Assembly (NCBI RefSeq): GCF_016086655.4
Contig: NC_052135.2
Location: forward strand, 49,587,671-49,651,670
Direction: 5' to 3'
From: Lepeophtheirus salmonis
Lineage: Eukaryota; Arthropoda; Copepoda; Siphonostomatoida; Caligidae
DNA: 64,000 bases
Of the stretch, positions 37,741-50,335 are shown in pieces. Each line of letters opens with the position of its first letter. Position 1 is the stretch's first letter. Made by a program: the position numbers and the translations under genes. The notes beneath the pieces are model-generated. The model searched no databases. It saw only the letters and a list, made by a program, of their open reading frames with translations, and had not been told where the DNA came from.

Positions 37741-37922
37741 CCAATTCGACGACAGCAATGCACTTGTGACTCTCGAGGATGAAGGGCACTATGACATTAT
37801 TGTTCACCGCCTTGTTGATCACTCGGATATACCTTCAAAAACAACTTTTGGATGCATTTTAACAATTCCAGGAATAGACTATGAGGTTCGAGAGGAGTCC
37901 GTGTATTATCATCGAGATGGAC
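37741..37922 (+). CDS. Ig-domain gene, coding exon 4 (second half of second Ig domain)
   Basis: After the acceptor TTTCAAAATTTAATAG, TA|C completes Tyr182 and the frame reads QFDDSNALVTLEDEGHYDII, then VHRLVDHSDIPSKTTFGCIL and TIPGIDYEVREESVYYHRDG. These are the D to G strands of the second Ig domain, with Cys220 in TFGCILTIPG pairing with Cys164. The donor GTAAGT follows at 37923 in phase 1. Reading through the donor meets a stop after about 12 codons, so a further exon is expected. It would supply the C-terminus and any membrane anchor; I could not place it in 37923-64000. Confidence 0.88.
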
Positions 37923-38780
37923 GTAAGTTGAAAAATAAAGCAAATACTAGTTTTAAATAAATAAGTAGTTAGATTTGATATCCATAAGGAAGGAACAGAT
38001 GTCACAATCTTTTTTCAAATATACTTTTAATAATATTATTAGGTACGTAGCCTGGTATGAACATGCTTCGTGCCTCGTATAATGTTACTATTTAAATGCT
38101 GTACTTATAACAGGACTATTTTATAATGGAAATTCAAAGGTGGATACTGATTAGAAATGATTATTTTAGAAGGATATTAGAATATATGTTCAATAATCAT
38201 GATAATATATTCATAAATTTGAGAATTCTTAAGTGGATTTTTTTTACGAGGAGGGAAATGTATATATCTACATGTTTTTATGAGACATTTTGAAGATGTT
38301 TTATAAGTAATGAAATGGCTCATATCGTTAGTACAATGTGATACTTTTTATTTATTTGTATCTCTCAACCTTTAATCTAAAAAAAACCCTCTAAAGCAGT
38401 TGTTAGTAAGAATATTTTTATTTGCAAATCACGCTGCTACCTTTAATATTTCTTTCAACCTTTCTTCCTCAAGAGAAACAGATAATATTGCTTCTAAATC
38501 AGTTGGTAGTTAGGCAATTCTTAGCAACTTTATGATTATTATTCAATAATATAGATAATTGCTTAAAATTTGACAAAAGTTAAATATAACTAAGTCAATA
38601 AACATTAAAGAAATAAGGGAAAATAAGCGGAAAAAACGAAAACTGAAAAAACAAAAAAAAAATACTGTAAATTTTTATACTTAACACATAATATTATAAT
38701 ATATAAGTCAGAAATTGTTCACAAATTAATTAGAGTTAGATCAAGTTTAACTAATATTTGCTCGATTCACAGGAATCTTA
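37923..38780. other. AT-rich DNA after exon 4 (probable intron 4)
   Basis: The stretch begins with the exon 4 donor. No following exon with the right phase and a plausible coding pattern was found. Confidence 0.5.
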
Positions 38781-38784
38781 AATA

Positions 38785-39250
38785 TAATAGGTTAGGGAAT
38801 AAGTAATTTCGTATTTTCCGCTTTATTACAATTCTTTATTAGATGCGTTACAAACATCTGATTTCACCCAAATTTGGCCTGTTCTGTACGATAACTTATT
38901 TCCAAAGATAATCTAACTTCACAATGCCCTTGTCCCTATTGGCAAAAAAGTCGGACAGCCAAGTTTTGCTACCCCCTCTATTGAGGTCAAATTTGTACCC
39001 CGAAGTGCGTTGGACATTGACAGGTGCTAGTCACTTGATGCCAAATCCGAACTTTAGGGTAGATTCATAAAAACTTCCCATTCGAATTCTCGGAGCTTCT
39101 GGGGCGTCATCGGAGATGTGTGCATCCTGTCGTTGTCTTTATAATTTCTTGTTGTCTCCTATTTACCAATGCTAGCCGCTTCTGTTTCTATCGCCAGCTT
39201 CAAACAGTCAAATTTTTCATAGTAAATGGCAGAATTGATGGGAAAAAAAC
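38785..39250 (-). pseudogene. mariner-like transposase relic (C-terminal part)
   Basis: The lower-coordinate end, TTAGGTTAGGGAATAAGTAA-like at about 38790, looks like a mariner terminal repeat. On the minus strand, broken frames read DNDRMHTSPMTPQKLREFEW (around 39140-39080), then SSDLASSD and GTNLTSIEG, then IWVKSDVCNASNKEL near the end. These follow the mariner order DNARPH..., YSPDLAPSDY, GxxxxSxE and the final helix. Stops are frequent. This is a different mariner lineage from the others in the window (LAPSDY-type rather than LNPLD-type). Confidence 0.7.
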
Positions 39251-40670
39251 AGCTCGAATAACTAGAAAGGTTGAGAGATACAAAATGCTTTTGTACCATT
39301 GTTGCAGAACAAAATAATAATAATAAAATTTAAAAAAATCAAGAGTTGACAAAAAACAAAATGAAAATACATATAAGTTGAATATCACCGTGTCTGGAGA
39401 TGAAAAAAAAAACATCAATAATTTTCATTGTAATTACAATGATACTCGTCAATTATTGTGAGATTCAACTATATTGTATGATATGAAAAAGGGGAAAAAA
39501 AAAAAAAAACTCACAAAAAATCTATAAGAAATTTTTTCATTTTCTTTATACCTATCATGACTTCAACATAATATATATATATATATTAAGAACACGTAAT
39601 TATCCCGTGTTTTCATATTCATCCTGGGTGGTGGTGACTAGTGAGTTAGGGTACAGAGTGATGCTTGAATAGATGTTGCCTCATCTTTTCATGTGATGAT
39701 GACTTTCATAGTTTTTTATGAAACTACATAATACAAACATATATGTATACGAGTACATTAAAAGGTATCGTGAACACAAAATTATAAAATATCACGGATT
39801 TGAGTATTTCCAAAGTTTTCCTTTAGAAAAATCAGACTTAGAAATAAACAAGATTTTTCTCAAATACTTTATGATCAATTTTGTTAACAAATATTGACTG
39901 GTGTTAAGGATTATAGTGCTCTACAATAGAGGACATTGGTATTTGAATACTTTTTTTGATAAATTAAACCTTAATCATGTTAACAGGTCTAAACTTTATA
40001 TTTGTAAAAAAAATCCTTTTTAGAATTATAACAAAGAAGTTTTATTTCTTACAGAAACCATCCGATCTAACCCACAAGTGTAAGAGGTGAATTTCTGAAA
40101 AATTTGTGTTTTTTAAAAGGTTTATTCTTTTAATAGGCACATTTTGAGAACCCTGCACCTTTAATTTCACGAAGTTTATTTTGTTCATAGTAACCTTTTA
40201 TGTGCATACTAAGGTTTTTAAAAAATTCTCCCGAAAAATTGTAATTGAGCGGAATCCAGAATATAACCGCATCCCCTTAGTAAATGATAAATACTATGAA
40301 ATTTAAGCATTACTTTTTTAGTGTAAAAAAGAAATAATATATTTTGAGGTAGTTCGAACAATATATTCTCATCATGTTTGTTAATTATTATCGCTAATCG
40401 TGCACGGGTCTGTTTTTTAGATCCCGCATTCTTTTTTTAATTCCCCAGCCTAGTCCAACCCGCAAAAAAGTAAACTTAATAAGTAAGCTATGAATTAACT
40501 AATGTTTAGCTGAGGGTGGGATCGTATTATTATCATCGTAAACCCTTTGTGCAGGGGTTCGGTCCTTGGCCTTCCTAGAGAAGTAAATCTACTTAAATTA
40601 GTGAAAATACATTTTTTCTACTTAATGTACATTTGTAGTGTCTTCAAAGTATTAATGATAAAAGTTTTTT
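39251..40670. other. AT-rich DNA
   Basis: No gene was recognised. A good-looking splice acceptor at 40051-40054 is followed by only nine codons before a stop, so it is not called. Confidence 0.5.
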
Positions 40671-40674
40671 TTAT

Positions 40675-40775
40675 AGAAATCGACGATAATTCGTCAGAGA
40701 ATATAAATTTAATTCAGATTCATCTTATGAAGAATTTAAATTAACTTACTTTTGTGTTGATGTGCCTCAAATAGG
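40675..40775 (+). repeat. Family A tail fragment
   Basis: ATCGACGATAATTCGTCAGA (40679-40698) and the tail TTACTTTTGTGTTGATGTGC (40745-40764) match the last quarter of family A. Confidence 0.5.
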
Positions 40776-41014
40776 AATACTAACCTAGTTTTGATTTTTT
40801 TAGAAAGATGAATTCATGTTTTATGGGAAAATTTAATTGTAATAACGTAAATATTTGGAGTAACGTAGCTCAATTGACAAGTACTTGGTAGAAATGCATA
40901 TTTTTAACTAAAAATATAAACAAAGTTGTTTTTGAGTTCGATAATATTTAACGTTCTAATTCATAAACTATATTTATTAAATGACCTTATATTTTGAAAT
41001 AATAAAATACAGGA

Positions 41015-41090
41015 TTTTCCGTGTTTGTAAAACCCTGACAAATCCCGGGAAAACGGTATCCCAAGAGAGAAACCCTTTTTATATATTTTA
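41015..41090 (+). repeat. Family E short repeat, copy 1
   Basis: GTAAAACCCTGACAAATCCC followed by GGGAAAACGG recurs in related form at 44570-44620 and, inverted, at 51025-51085. It is probably the terminus of an unidentified element. Confidence 0.45.
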
Positions 41091-43540
41091 TGTACCTTTA
41101 TGTACAAAACTTCGACTCACAAGAAGAACGAAATCGACTCTAATGGAAATAATTAAAAGTAATTAGACTTCTATGTTTATTATTTATTTCCATGCATCGT
41201 CCACATATTTTGCAGAGGGGTTAAATGAGTGAAAGATTAATTATATATAACTTTTTTGTGAAAGTGGCTATACTCATTTAAATATGATTTGAGTAGTACG
41301 TGTACAGTTTTTACTTACATATTAAGGAAAGAAATAGCTCAGTTATCCGAGTTTAAAGCTTTAAAATAATGCGACGAAACGCGTCTGTCTGCATAAATAG
41401 ATTTCTCATTATATTGATAAACTTTAAACCACGTAAAAATATTACTTTTTATTTGACTACAAAGCAGAAGCATTCCTAGGTTTAATCATTTAGGGATAGA
41501 GGACTAATCCGCATAAATTATCAACACCGTAAGACTTAAATGAATAGATGATATAATAGCTGAAGTAACAAGTTCTAGTCATTTTTAGATAGCTTTAAAC
41601 GGTTTTGTGGCTAATTTTTAGTTCCTAAGCAATATAATAAGTGCCCACATGCCGTTTCCATTATTTATCGATACTTTCGACATCCATATCACCAGAAAGG
41701 AACAATTAGAATCACCACTTTGCTTTTGTATTTGATTCTATATTATGTCCATAAACAGCACAATTTTTTTGCCAGCCTGTTCCGTCTTTTCACCTTGGTC
41801 GTAGTGATACTGAAGAATGCATCGATTTTTCTCTTTATGTACTTCCATTTTGGAACACTGTAACACACAACTGGCTTCCCCAAACACAAAACTGTAAATC
41901 AACTTTTTTTAAGTGTACGTTTAACGTTTAAGCATAATTTCAGCTTTTTTTAATAGTGAGGTCAGCTCACTAAAAACATTTAGTGAAAAACATTAAGAAA
42001 ATTTAACTTATCCTTACATATATGATAAACATTTTCGGGACTTAAGAAGATTTTAGGGGCATCAAATACCATAAAAAGGGGTTAACAACGCCCTTTTTCT
42101 CCCTAGTATAACAAAAATCATCAACTTTTGAGCGTTTCAAATCCCTTCCACTTACCAATTATGATAATTTTAAGATCCAATGTATGTTTAAACTGAAACC
42201 TTAAACCTAAAATATTCTACTCAGTATGTGATTCGCCCACATATATTATAATGGGAGAAGAAAATTACTGGAAACATAATGAATAATAGAAAAAAAAGGT
42301 TCTGTTTTTGTAGATGAAATTATTAGCAGGAGATAAAAAATATGTTAGAGCATTATGGCGTATTATTCTTTTAAAAAATAAATTATAAATATTAGAATAA
42401 TGAATAATTTTCATATAATTATTATTTTCAATAATGTCTACATAAATACAATACGTATTGTGTTTGAAACAAAAAGAAATTGCGTCGATAATAAACTCAT
42501 ATATATATGGTGAAGAATATAGCAATATAATTCATGGGTTAACTTCGTCACTCTAAACATATTATAAATAAGAATCCCTTAGACTTTCATCCTTCTTTCG
42601 TTTCCTGGGGTGTTTATTCACCTAAAGATTAAAATATTAGTTTAAAATCTAGTTGTATAATATTTTTGTTATACATTCTATGTGAATTCTTAATTTATCA
42701 TTTACTTGACGCAATTCAAGCGATTATTCGTAGTATTACCAATAAATGAGTGACAAAATAGGCCGTGTTTGCTTGAGTACAATCTCAGTGAATCTAATAA
42801 AATCCTATTTATAGTAAAATAATGGAAATAATTGATTTTGAAGTGATTAAAATTCAAATATTTACCCGAGAAGTCTTATCTCTTTTTTTTTTTTACTCAT
42901 GGAAAACATTAATAAGGTTTCAAAATGCAGCGACGAAAACTGTACGGGGGATCAAAAATTTAACAAGCGTTTTTTATGCCCTTAGGTATAAACGACTATA
43001 CATAGTATATCACCAAAAATTAATACCACAAATACAAGGCATTTTAATACAGCAGTCGTCAACTGATTGTTCACTAACCAGTTGTGATGTAAGGAGCTAC
43101 CGAGGTCACCGACCTCGAATTCCATGCTTATAAATGAATACTCTGTACAAGCATAGACTAATGAATCATTTCTGGCATATGACCCGAATAGAAACATTAA
43201 AAAAAGTATGTCTCTGCAAAAATTCAGTAACTCAGGAAGAAAAATTAATCAGGGTTCATAATAAAGGTGAATTTTAATTGAACCATCCTCATAGGTAATG
43301 TAGAATATATAGTTGTATATTGCAATTTTGTTAATCAATTTTTTCTTCTTCTTAATTTGCATGTCAACATGTTATGCAAATATTTTCTTTTAATTAAAAA
43401 TATGACTTATATGCCTTGTTTACTAGTGTTGTTCCGTATACCGGTATATCAGAGTTACCGGAATTGGCTATTGAAGAGTGAGAGCCAAAACATGCTCCTA
43501 AATTATGAAAAAAGAAAACTCATTAATAATAATTAACCAA
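41091..43540. other. AT-rich DNA, no gene seen
   Basis: The longest ORFs (42822-43133 plus, 42982-43197 minus) overlap in antiparallel frames and show no domain. A patch at 42920-43140 is less AT-rich and may be a decayed repeat. CCGTATACCGGTATA at 43435-43449 resembles a transposon end but has no partner. Confidence 0.4.
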
Positions 43541-43554
43541 TTTAAGTACTATAT

Positions 43555-44040
43555 TAAGCTATATTTTAATTCAGTGCGCCTTCCCTTCCAAGAAATAACA
43601 GTCTCGACACCCCGGCGAACAGATTGAAATTTTTTCACTTTGAAGGCCGTGTCAATGGAGTACCACTCTGCCATGATAATAAATCGAAACAAATCTAAAT
43701 TTAGATAATTCAGAATTCTGCTCCAAGACACCCCTAACTTCAAAGACCAAGGAGTTGAGAGATCAGGGCTGAAGGAGGATTACATAGAAACAGGCGGGAA
43801 GTCAGCCATTTTGTTGCTCCAGAAGTTTTAATTCTTCTTGGTTGTGTGGGACTGTATTATGTTTTTTGATTATGTAGGAAGTCCGGATGAAGATGACAAC
43901 GGTCTTTGCATCCTCCTTGGCACTTACACTGGCACGGAGGATATAGCACACAAACTTTGCCTCTTATGCTGTTGGTCCAACATTTTTACACTTAGAGACA
44001 TGGGATAAAACCGAGAGTTTTTTTTTGGTTCCATTTTTGG
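43555..44040 (-). mobile_element. Deleted mariner-like element, family M copy 4
   Basis: On the minus strand the start (MSLSVKMLDQQHKRQ, about 44005) and a helix-turn-helix remnant are followed directly by the C-terminus: LGVSWSRILNYLNLDLFR, IMAEWYSIDTAFKVKKFQ and SVRRGVETVISWKG in the stretch 43743-43549. The catalytic core is absent, as in copies 2 and 3. It lies head to head with copy 5. Confidence 0.7.
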
Positions 44041-44053
44041 CATATATTTGCGC

Positions 44054-44515
44054 GGGGACCCAAAATTTGCAGTAGCATTTAATTAAAATATAACATTACG
44101 ACGTTTCACACAACTACAGCTAAAAATAAAATAAGCAAGTTTAGTTTTTATTCCATGTTTCTAAGTGTAAAAATTTTGGAGCAACAACAATAGGAAACGC
44201 GTGTATAGAATACTCTATTTGGACCGACTACGACAAAAAAAAAAGTCTATTACAGCCCCATTCATCACAGAAGAACCAAAAGTTTTACAGGAGCAATATG
44301 GCTAATTTTTGACCTACCACCATGTCGCCCTTCTTCATTCCTGGCCTCAACCCCCTAGTCTTTGCAGTTTGAAACGTCTCAGGGGAAAATCTCTCCCACA
44401 CTTATCATCAAAATGTGGATTCGCATCCAGCTGCCACCATGACAGTTTAGTGCGCCATGGAAACAACATTCATTTTGAAGAACCACCAATCAGTTCGTTG
44501 ACTTGTTGAGGCAGG
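44054..44515 (+). mobile_element. Deleted mariner-like element, family M copy 5
   Basis: It begins with the family M terminus GCGGGGACCCAAAATTTGCA, then a decayed N-terminal part, and reaches the C-terminus on the plus strand with SHTYHQNVDSHPAATMTV and ETTFILKNHQSV (about 44395-44495). The core is missing. The 3' terminus was not seen. Confidence 0.65.
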
Positions 44516-44569
44516 TTATTGTTTATTCGAGGACACATCGAATAAAAAATATTGCTAAATTTAGTTTCC

Positions 44570-44665
44570 TGTAGGTGTAAAACCCTAAGAAATTCTGGGA
44601 TACCGAAGAAAAACCCCCCCAAAAAAACCAAGTAAGTAAAATAAGGAGAAGACAGGATCTTTTTT
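44570..44665 (+). repeat. Family E short repeat, copy 2
   Basis: GTGTAAAACCCTAAGAAATT and CTGGGATACCGAAG match the other two copies of family E. Confidence 0.45.
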
Positions 44666-46085
44666 AAGGTGACACGAGTTTGAAAGGAGGTTGATTGGGT
44701 TCTTTTCAACACATTTTCAAATCTTTTGCACAGAGTTCTTTTTTTAAAAATATATTAAATAAAGAAAAAAGTAAAAAACGAAATATCTTCATTAAAAATA
44801 GGAATATTATTCAATTGAGTATACGTATGGGTATAGTATTATAATAAAAAATGAAATATGAGTATACATAAATTATCCCCAATCAAACCCATTATTATTA
44901 AATATATTCTCTTCCCCCCTTGAAATGGTTCCATCAAGAAGGTTTCTTCAGGTATATTGTACGTAGATAAACAATATATTCCATGTATAATAATACTGAT
45001 ATACATATAACATCAATAGTGATAAGACTCAGTCCGAGGCCACTTTTATTCAGTTCAGTCTTAAATGATTTTCTTATATCACGAATATAGAAATTTACAA
45101 AAAATCAATATGAAGCATTTAGAAAACACAAGAGAGCAAAAAAGTCTGTTATAATCTAAATTCAATTCTAGTAGTACTTTGTGCACTATTTACAAATCTG
45201 TTAATAGTTTTTTCATTTCATATCTGTTAATTGATAATTTTTGATATCATTTTTAGAATATTTTTAGTTTTATAAGTTTGAGTCAACTTTTGAATAAGAA
45301 AAAAATTAAAAACCGACATAAAATTTACCTTATTCTTTGCATTAAATTTGTGTTACATTTTATATGCAATTGTCCAATTCTAAAAAAATCTCTTTAAATG
45401 TAAACAAATCAAAATATTTTAAGGTTATGTTTAAAAAGAAATAACGCCTTGTGTATTCAATTGTTTTTACTCCAAAGTAATTTATTTCAAGCTAAAATAA
45501 TTAGGGATTTAGTTACAAATGTACATATGCTTTTAAAAGGTATGATCCACTAGCAATATCGATTTGATTACAATTTTTTTAAAGTGATCATTTTTTGAGG
45601 TTTAGCGCCAAAGTTTTAATTTACAAAATCCAGTAATAATCTATATATATTTAATAAGAATTACCGACTGATTACGAGCATTTTTTAAAATTCTTTTGGT
45701 GGAAAAACGGTCATAAAATAAGAGTAACAATTTGGCAAAATGGTTTTTATGTATAAGCTGAATAAGCTCTGATCTAAACATGTGGGATATAAATATTTTT
45801 CTAAATGGTTATCTGAAGAGTTTTTTTAATTTTCCAAGCTGATATCAATATTTTATTTTGGAAAAGAGAGCATCTATATACATATAACGTAATTACTAGT
45901 ACGTGTGCTCATGAAATATATAGGGTATCACTGATGAGCTGTTGGGGAGTAACAATTGTAAAGCTTTATTGAATTCATAATAAAAATGAGGATCTACATG
46001 AGAGTAATTCCTCCATGTTAATTTTTTTAAAATGATATTGTTAATTAATAAATCATATTTTGTTTAAAATTGAAAGGGTTCAGAT
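44666..46085. other. AT-rich DNA
   Basis: No supportable gene. AGTCCGAGGCC and CAGTTCAGTCTTAA near 45030-45065 recall words from family C but are too short to call a copy. Confidence 0.45.
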
Positions 46086-46089
46086 TTTA

Positions 46090-46270
46090 ATGGATCAACC
46101 GTTATGCCCTTAATAAATACGGAGTAGGATTTGTGTGTATTTCCTTTTACTAAAAAGTGATTGCAACTATTCTAATAAAACGTCATGACAGCTGTGCTGC
46201 TCACCTTCCAAACACTCTCTTGAAATGGACAAGTTTACCATGTCATTTTTTGGTTTCTTTTATAATCACA
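46090..46270 (+). repeat. Dispersed repeat family B, copy 4
   Basis: TAATAAAACGTCATGACAGC (46174-46193) followed by TGTGCTGCTC matches the family B core. The preceding GTAGGATTTGTGT also matches copy 2. The ORF at 46157-46405 crosses this repeat and is not a gene. Confidence 0.55.
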
Positions 46271-49200
46271 TACCGGCGGGTCATATTTTATACAACTCCA
46301 GTTTTAACATTTGTTTATTTTGACTATGTAAATCCACACAAAATAAGTTTAATTATTCATCAGCTGCTGCATATATTATTTACCGAGGAAAGGTTGCGAG
46401 ATTGAATAAAGATGTCCTCCTATATATCAAATATCATTGTTCATCTTTCCTACGAGTAAAACATTTCGATCAATCGTGACTCTCTAGTTTACTTAATCCA
46501 TATTAATACTCAAACTGATTATATAATAGGAAGGATAAATATCGTTTCCTTGCCAAATATGTATATATATACGTGGGTGCGGCACGTTTTTTTTTTTTTT
46601 GCTTTCTAAATTGTATGCCAATACTCTTAAATAAGGAGGAAAATATAAAGGAAATATGGGAAACGATTGAATGTTCTTTGTTCTAATTCATAAGAATCAT
46701 ATAAATACTAGGAAGAGTAGTATTTCAAAGATATTCTCGTAAAACTGTCAGTAGAAAATTACTACATAATTATTTTTAACTATAGTACTTTATTTACACA
46801 ACTCTCACAGTTGGAATAAGTCAACGAATTCCCCAAAGATATAAATATTTAAGGACTTGGCAAATTTACAAGAAAATGATTTTTAAAAACTCTGCCTTGT
46901 CTACAATTATGTAATTACTATGTAAGCTTAAAAATGATTGCAAAACATCAAGAAGAATTTTTTTAGAAAAAAAAAAGGTAAAAACTACTTAACCCTTAAA
47001 ATACCAACAATGTACATTTGACCCACATATAGACTTAAATATGGAATATGCTTTGCAAAGTAAGTCATCTCATTAATTTATTATTAAATTCCATATTATT
47101 CTATGAAGGTATAAACAAGTAATATGCAGCCAATAGACAGAGACGGTAATATACTTGCTGTAAATTGTCTGGTATTTTAAGCCTTAAAATATATAAATTT
47201 CTTAGTCTTTCAAATTTTATTGAGATACACCTATTAAATGAAAAGTTACAAGCCTTTAAAGTTAGTCTATCAGACCGAACATCTTTGCATGTACATTCTG
47301 TACCAAAATATAAATATACTACTTAAGGTTTATTATGTTTTAGGTTAAGTTGTTTAACATTTATTAATTTTTGTCTTAATCTAAAAATAAACTTCAAGTC
47401 CTTTTCTACAACATAAAAAATATAATGTCAAACAATGCTATTATGGACTTTAATGGTGGTAAATGTTAAATATTTGTACGTACAATATGGGTTCAATATA
47501 CTCAGGCGGTACAAAACGTTTAGTAATTTTTTTTGGCATTTTAAGGGTTGTCATTGGTAAACATACTATTTGTTTAAATTAAGCTTTGACCCATAAAACA
47601 ATTTTATAAAATGTTCTATACAAATTAGGTTGTCGTAATAAGTTTGACCTCTACTAGCACTATGTGTTCGTTGCAAATTGTACCTCTCATAATACTTTAT
47701 TCCATTATAATATCAGTAATTTTAACTATCAGCCTTAATTGGTGTGCTATAAATTCATTTTGATCTCATAAAATAAAACATTTTTTTAATTATTTTTTAA
47801 CGTTTGCTGAAATCATGGGGGCATTTATGTTTTTTGTGTCACAAAAAACTAATCAAAGAGTAATTTTAGTCATAAAGTCAAACATTACATTACTTTATTT
47901 GTTATAAATATAACTCATAATGAAATCATTAGATTAAACTAATCCTAGGTACACACTTAATTTTTCCATTTCATTTTTATATTGTTGCAACTTGTACAAT
48001 CTTCTTGAAGGTACAAGTTACATTTTGTACTAAAACCCAATTTTGTTGTTTATAATGGATGAGTCTTGTATGTGGTAATGTTGACTAACATTCAAGGTGA
48101 ACAAGATGAATAGCTTACAGTTCAAAAGTCAAGATACTCTCTCCCCCCCCATTTTTAGAAGAATAACTTAAGTCTTGATATCAAATTTAACCTACGCTCA
48201 CCAGTGAGTGAACCCTTCTTTACTCCCATTTTACTGGCCATATCTATATCCGTCCAAAGTGGGAATGATGTATGCCTATTATAAGATCAATAATCTTACC
48301 TAACACAGCGATCTATGTTTATGCAATTAGAGAACAGAGGTATCTAACATATTTCAAAAGCGTTTTTATAGCTACATCTCAGAGTTAAAAACAGCCGCAA
48401 AGTGTCTTTACATTCTTTAACTATTAAAAATCTATAATTTTCTACATATGGTTGACTTTTGACTTTTTGACCCTGCGTTTAAACACTAGCTAGTTGATAT
48501 CACCTTTCAATAGCTAACTATACGCTGGCGTTGAAAGATATACATTTGTATATCTGTTAATGAAATATTTTGATTAATCCTTTGAAAACTTTGGAAATTA
48601 AATTTAAATGTCTCAAAACTCCATTTCAAATTGCAAAAAAGTAATAGGGTATATTTGATATAAATGAGGAACCAGATAAAGTCAAACAAATCAAACGAAT
48701 ATATTAGACTGTAGTAAATATTGTAAGATATTTTAATTCATTCAAAAAATTTGAAGATAGGGAGCATAATTAAACTAAATATGCTCTTTGGTATTTATGA
48801 ACACATCAAAATATAATGGAATTTCTTCTTTCCTTGAGATTTACTCAAAATTGTTTTTATGTTGAATCCCAATAATTTTAAGGCTTCCATATTTCCAGGT
48901 AGATTGAATTCAAAGCACTTGTAATACACGTATAAGTATGGGCTTTCATAAGCACTTAGAGCGAAGTAATATCCTATTTATCAATATTGAATCATTGCCA
49001 ATTTAAAAAAAAATGTAATTCCTTTCTTTATGCTCTATATCTTTTTATATCATTTAAGAGATGTAATATTTCTAGACATGAAGTCGTACATATGTATATA
49101 TACACCCATGTAGTTTTTTTTACAACTTCCTTCATATGTGGGTCTCCGTTTCAGGGATTTTGAAGGTTACATTAACAAGGTTAAAAACAAACAAAAAATA

Positions 49201-49340
49201 TTGACAGGACTTGGCGGTCGTTAAAATTAGTAACTAACCAAGAGGGATAGTCATATTTTTGAATAAGTCTACGAACAATTTACTAGCCCAGAATACCACA
49301 AAATATAAACTACCTATGAACTTGGTAAATCAACTCGTAT
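46271..49340. other. AT-rich DNA, no gene seen
   Basis: Only short chance ORFs occur. A small family A-like piece (GACTTATTCC-type words and GAATTCCCCAAAGATATAAA near 46825-46845) is present. Confidence 0.45.
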
Positions 49341-49349
49341 ATTTTAATT

Positions 49350-49960
49350 GGATAGATTCGGAGGGAACCCCTTATACACCTTTAGTCCAATCAGAAATAA
49401 GGACACAAATCAATTTACGGTAACCGTTAAATTGATCGGATGGCTCTGGAATTTAAATTGTGTTCCGCGCCTAGAAATGTCAGTGCAGTTGTGAATCGAG
49501 TCGCAAAGTCATACATTAATTTCACAAATGTCTCAGCCACATCATGTGTCAGTTTAACTTACTTCACTAACTTCTTTGATTTCCTGTAGCTATCATCCCA
49601 GAAGTGCTATGCCGTTCACATTTATCTCCAAGAGCATGAAATAGGAAGTGATACTCTTATCTTTCCATGTATGTGATAAACGTAGCTGCATTGATGATAA
49701 GAAACATTGGCTTGCCTTTTCTGTAAGTGTCTATTGCTAATACCCTTTTGTTTGGAGGCTAGTGAAAAGTTCATCAGTGGGTGATGTACTAATCACCTAG
49801 TGGCCGGTATATAATAAGGCCAGATACTTAGTCATTCTCTCCAGCTAGAAGATTATACTGGTTAAGTTCTGAAATACCTAATAGCTTTTGTAGATTTATC
49901 TGTAGCACCTTGTACATGGTTGGTCAGCAAAACTTAGACTCGAGATGTTCCATTAGAAAT
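49350..49960. other. GC-richer block, possible decayed mobile element
   Basis: Composition differs from the AT-rich neighbours and minus-strand frames give coding-like pieces such as ETFVKLMYDFATRFTTALTF near 49540-49480. No family was recognised. It adjoins a mariner relic and may be part of the same or a nested element. Confidence 0.3.
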
Positions 49961-49974
49961 ACTTCAATAATTTG

Positions 49975-50335
49975 AAGGTGGTGTGGGGTCCTCGTATATG
50001 TGGACAATCCCAATTCAAACGTAACTGCCCTCCTTATGGTCCTAGTAGCTACGGAGAAGCTGTAGGGGAGGGAATGCATCGATTTGGTGGGACCCTCCTT
50101 TTTCCTCTTCTTAGGTTAGACAGGAACTCGGATTCATCTTTAAATTGTACCCTTCACTTTCTGCTTTCCTGGTGAAGTCTTCTCCATCCTTCATTATAAT
50201 GACCATCTTGAAAGCAAGGCTGCTAGAGCATTTCACAATGACCATAATCCTCGCCACCTCAACTTCGGTATCTTGGAGATCTGAGATACGCTGCCTTTTG
50301 GTTTCTTGCTCACTCATAATGAACAGGTTGACGAT
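49975..50335 (-). pseudogene. mariner-like transposase relic (N-terminal part)
   Basis: The minus-strand stretch from 50317 reads MSEQETKRQRISDLQDTEVE, then VARIMVIVKCSSSLAFKMV, then KDGEDFTRKAESEGYNLKM. This matches the start of arthropod mariner-like transposases, with the first helix-turn-helix and the linker (DGxDFxRKxGSGG-like). It becomes unreadable beyond about 50110. A terminus-like ACTCAACCCTGTA lies at 50453-50465 but its partner was not found. Confidence 0.65.

Larger units (their letters stand above)
10042..37922 (+). other. Gene model: Beat-like immunoglobulin-domain protein, 3' end missing
   Basis: Four coding exons (10042-10081, 29032-29415, 36528-36648, 37741-37922) join through GT-AG introns in phases 1, 1 and 2 to give 242 full codons plus one base. 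The product begins with a hydrophobic signal peptide and has two Ig domains: Ig1 with C43, W59 and C123, Ig2 with C164, W179 and C220. N-glycosylation sequons fall at N93, N116 and N161. The layout of a signal peptide and two Ig domains, and the Ig1 pattern (VP..I..G...L.C.Y, then IKWY, then SGVYTCKV), resembles the arthropod beaten-path family of secreted or membrane-bound neuronal recognition proteins that bind Sidestep-type partners. That assignment is by eye; it could be another, uncharacterised arthropod Ig family. A membrane anchor or GPI signal would be in the missing 3' exon. Confidence 0.75.

Noticed and set aside
40055..40083. Possible last coding exon of the Ig gene after the acceptor TTTATTTCTTACAG
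   Set aside because: Phase fits, but only nine codons precede a stop, with no anchor or conserved feature. Acceptor-like sequences are common in T-rich DNA.
40530..40580. tRNA-like word GGGGTTCGGTCC
   Set aside because: No acceptor stem, D-arm or anticodon arm could be folded around it.
42822..43197. 103-codon plus and 71-codon minus ORFs
   Set aside because: They overlap antiparallel with no domain; the less AT-rich patch may be a repeat but nothing supports a gene.
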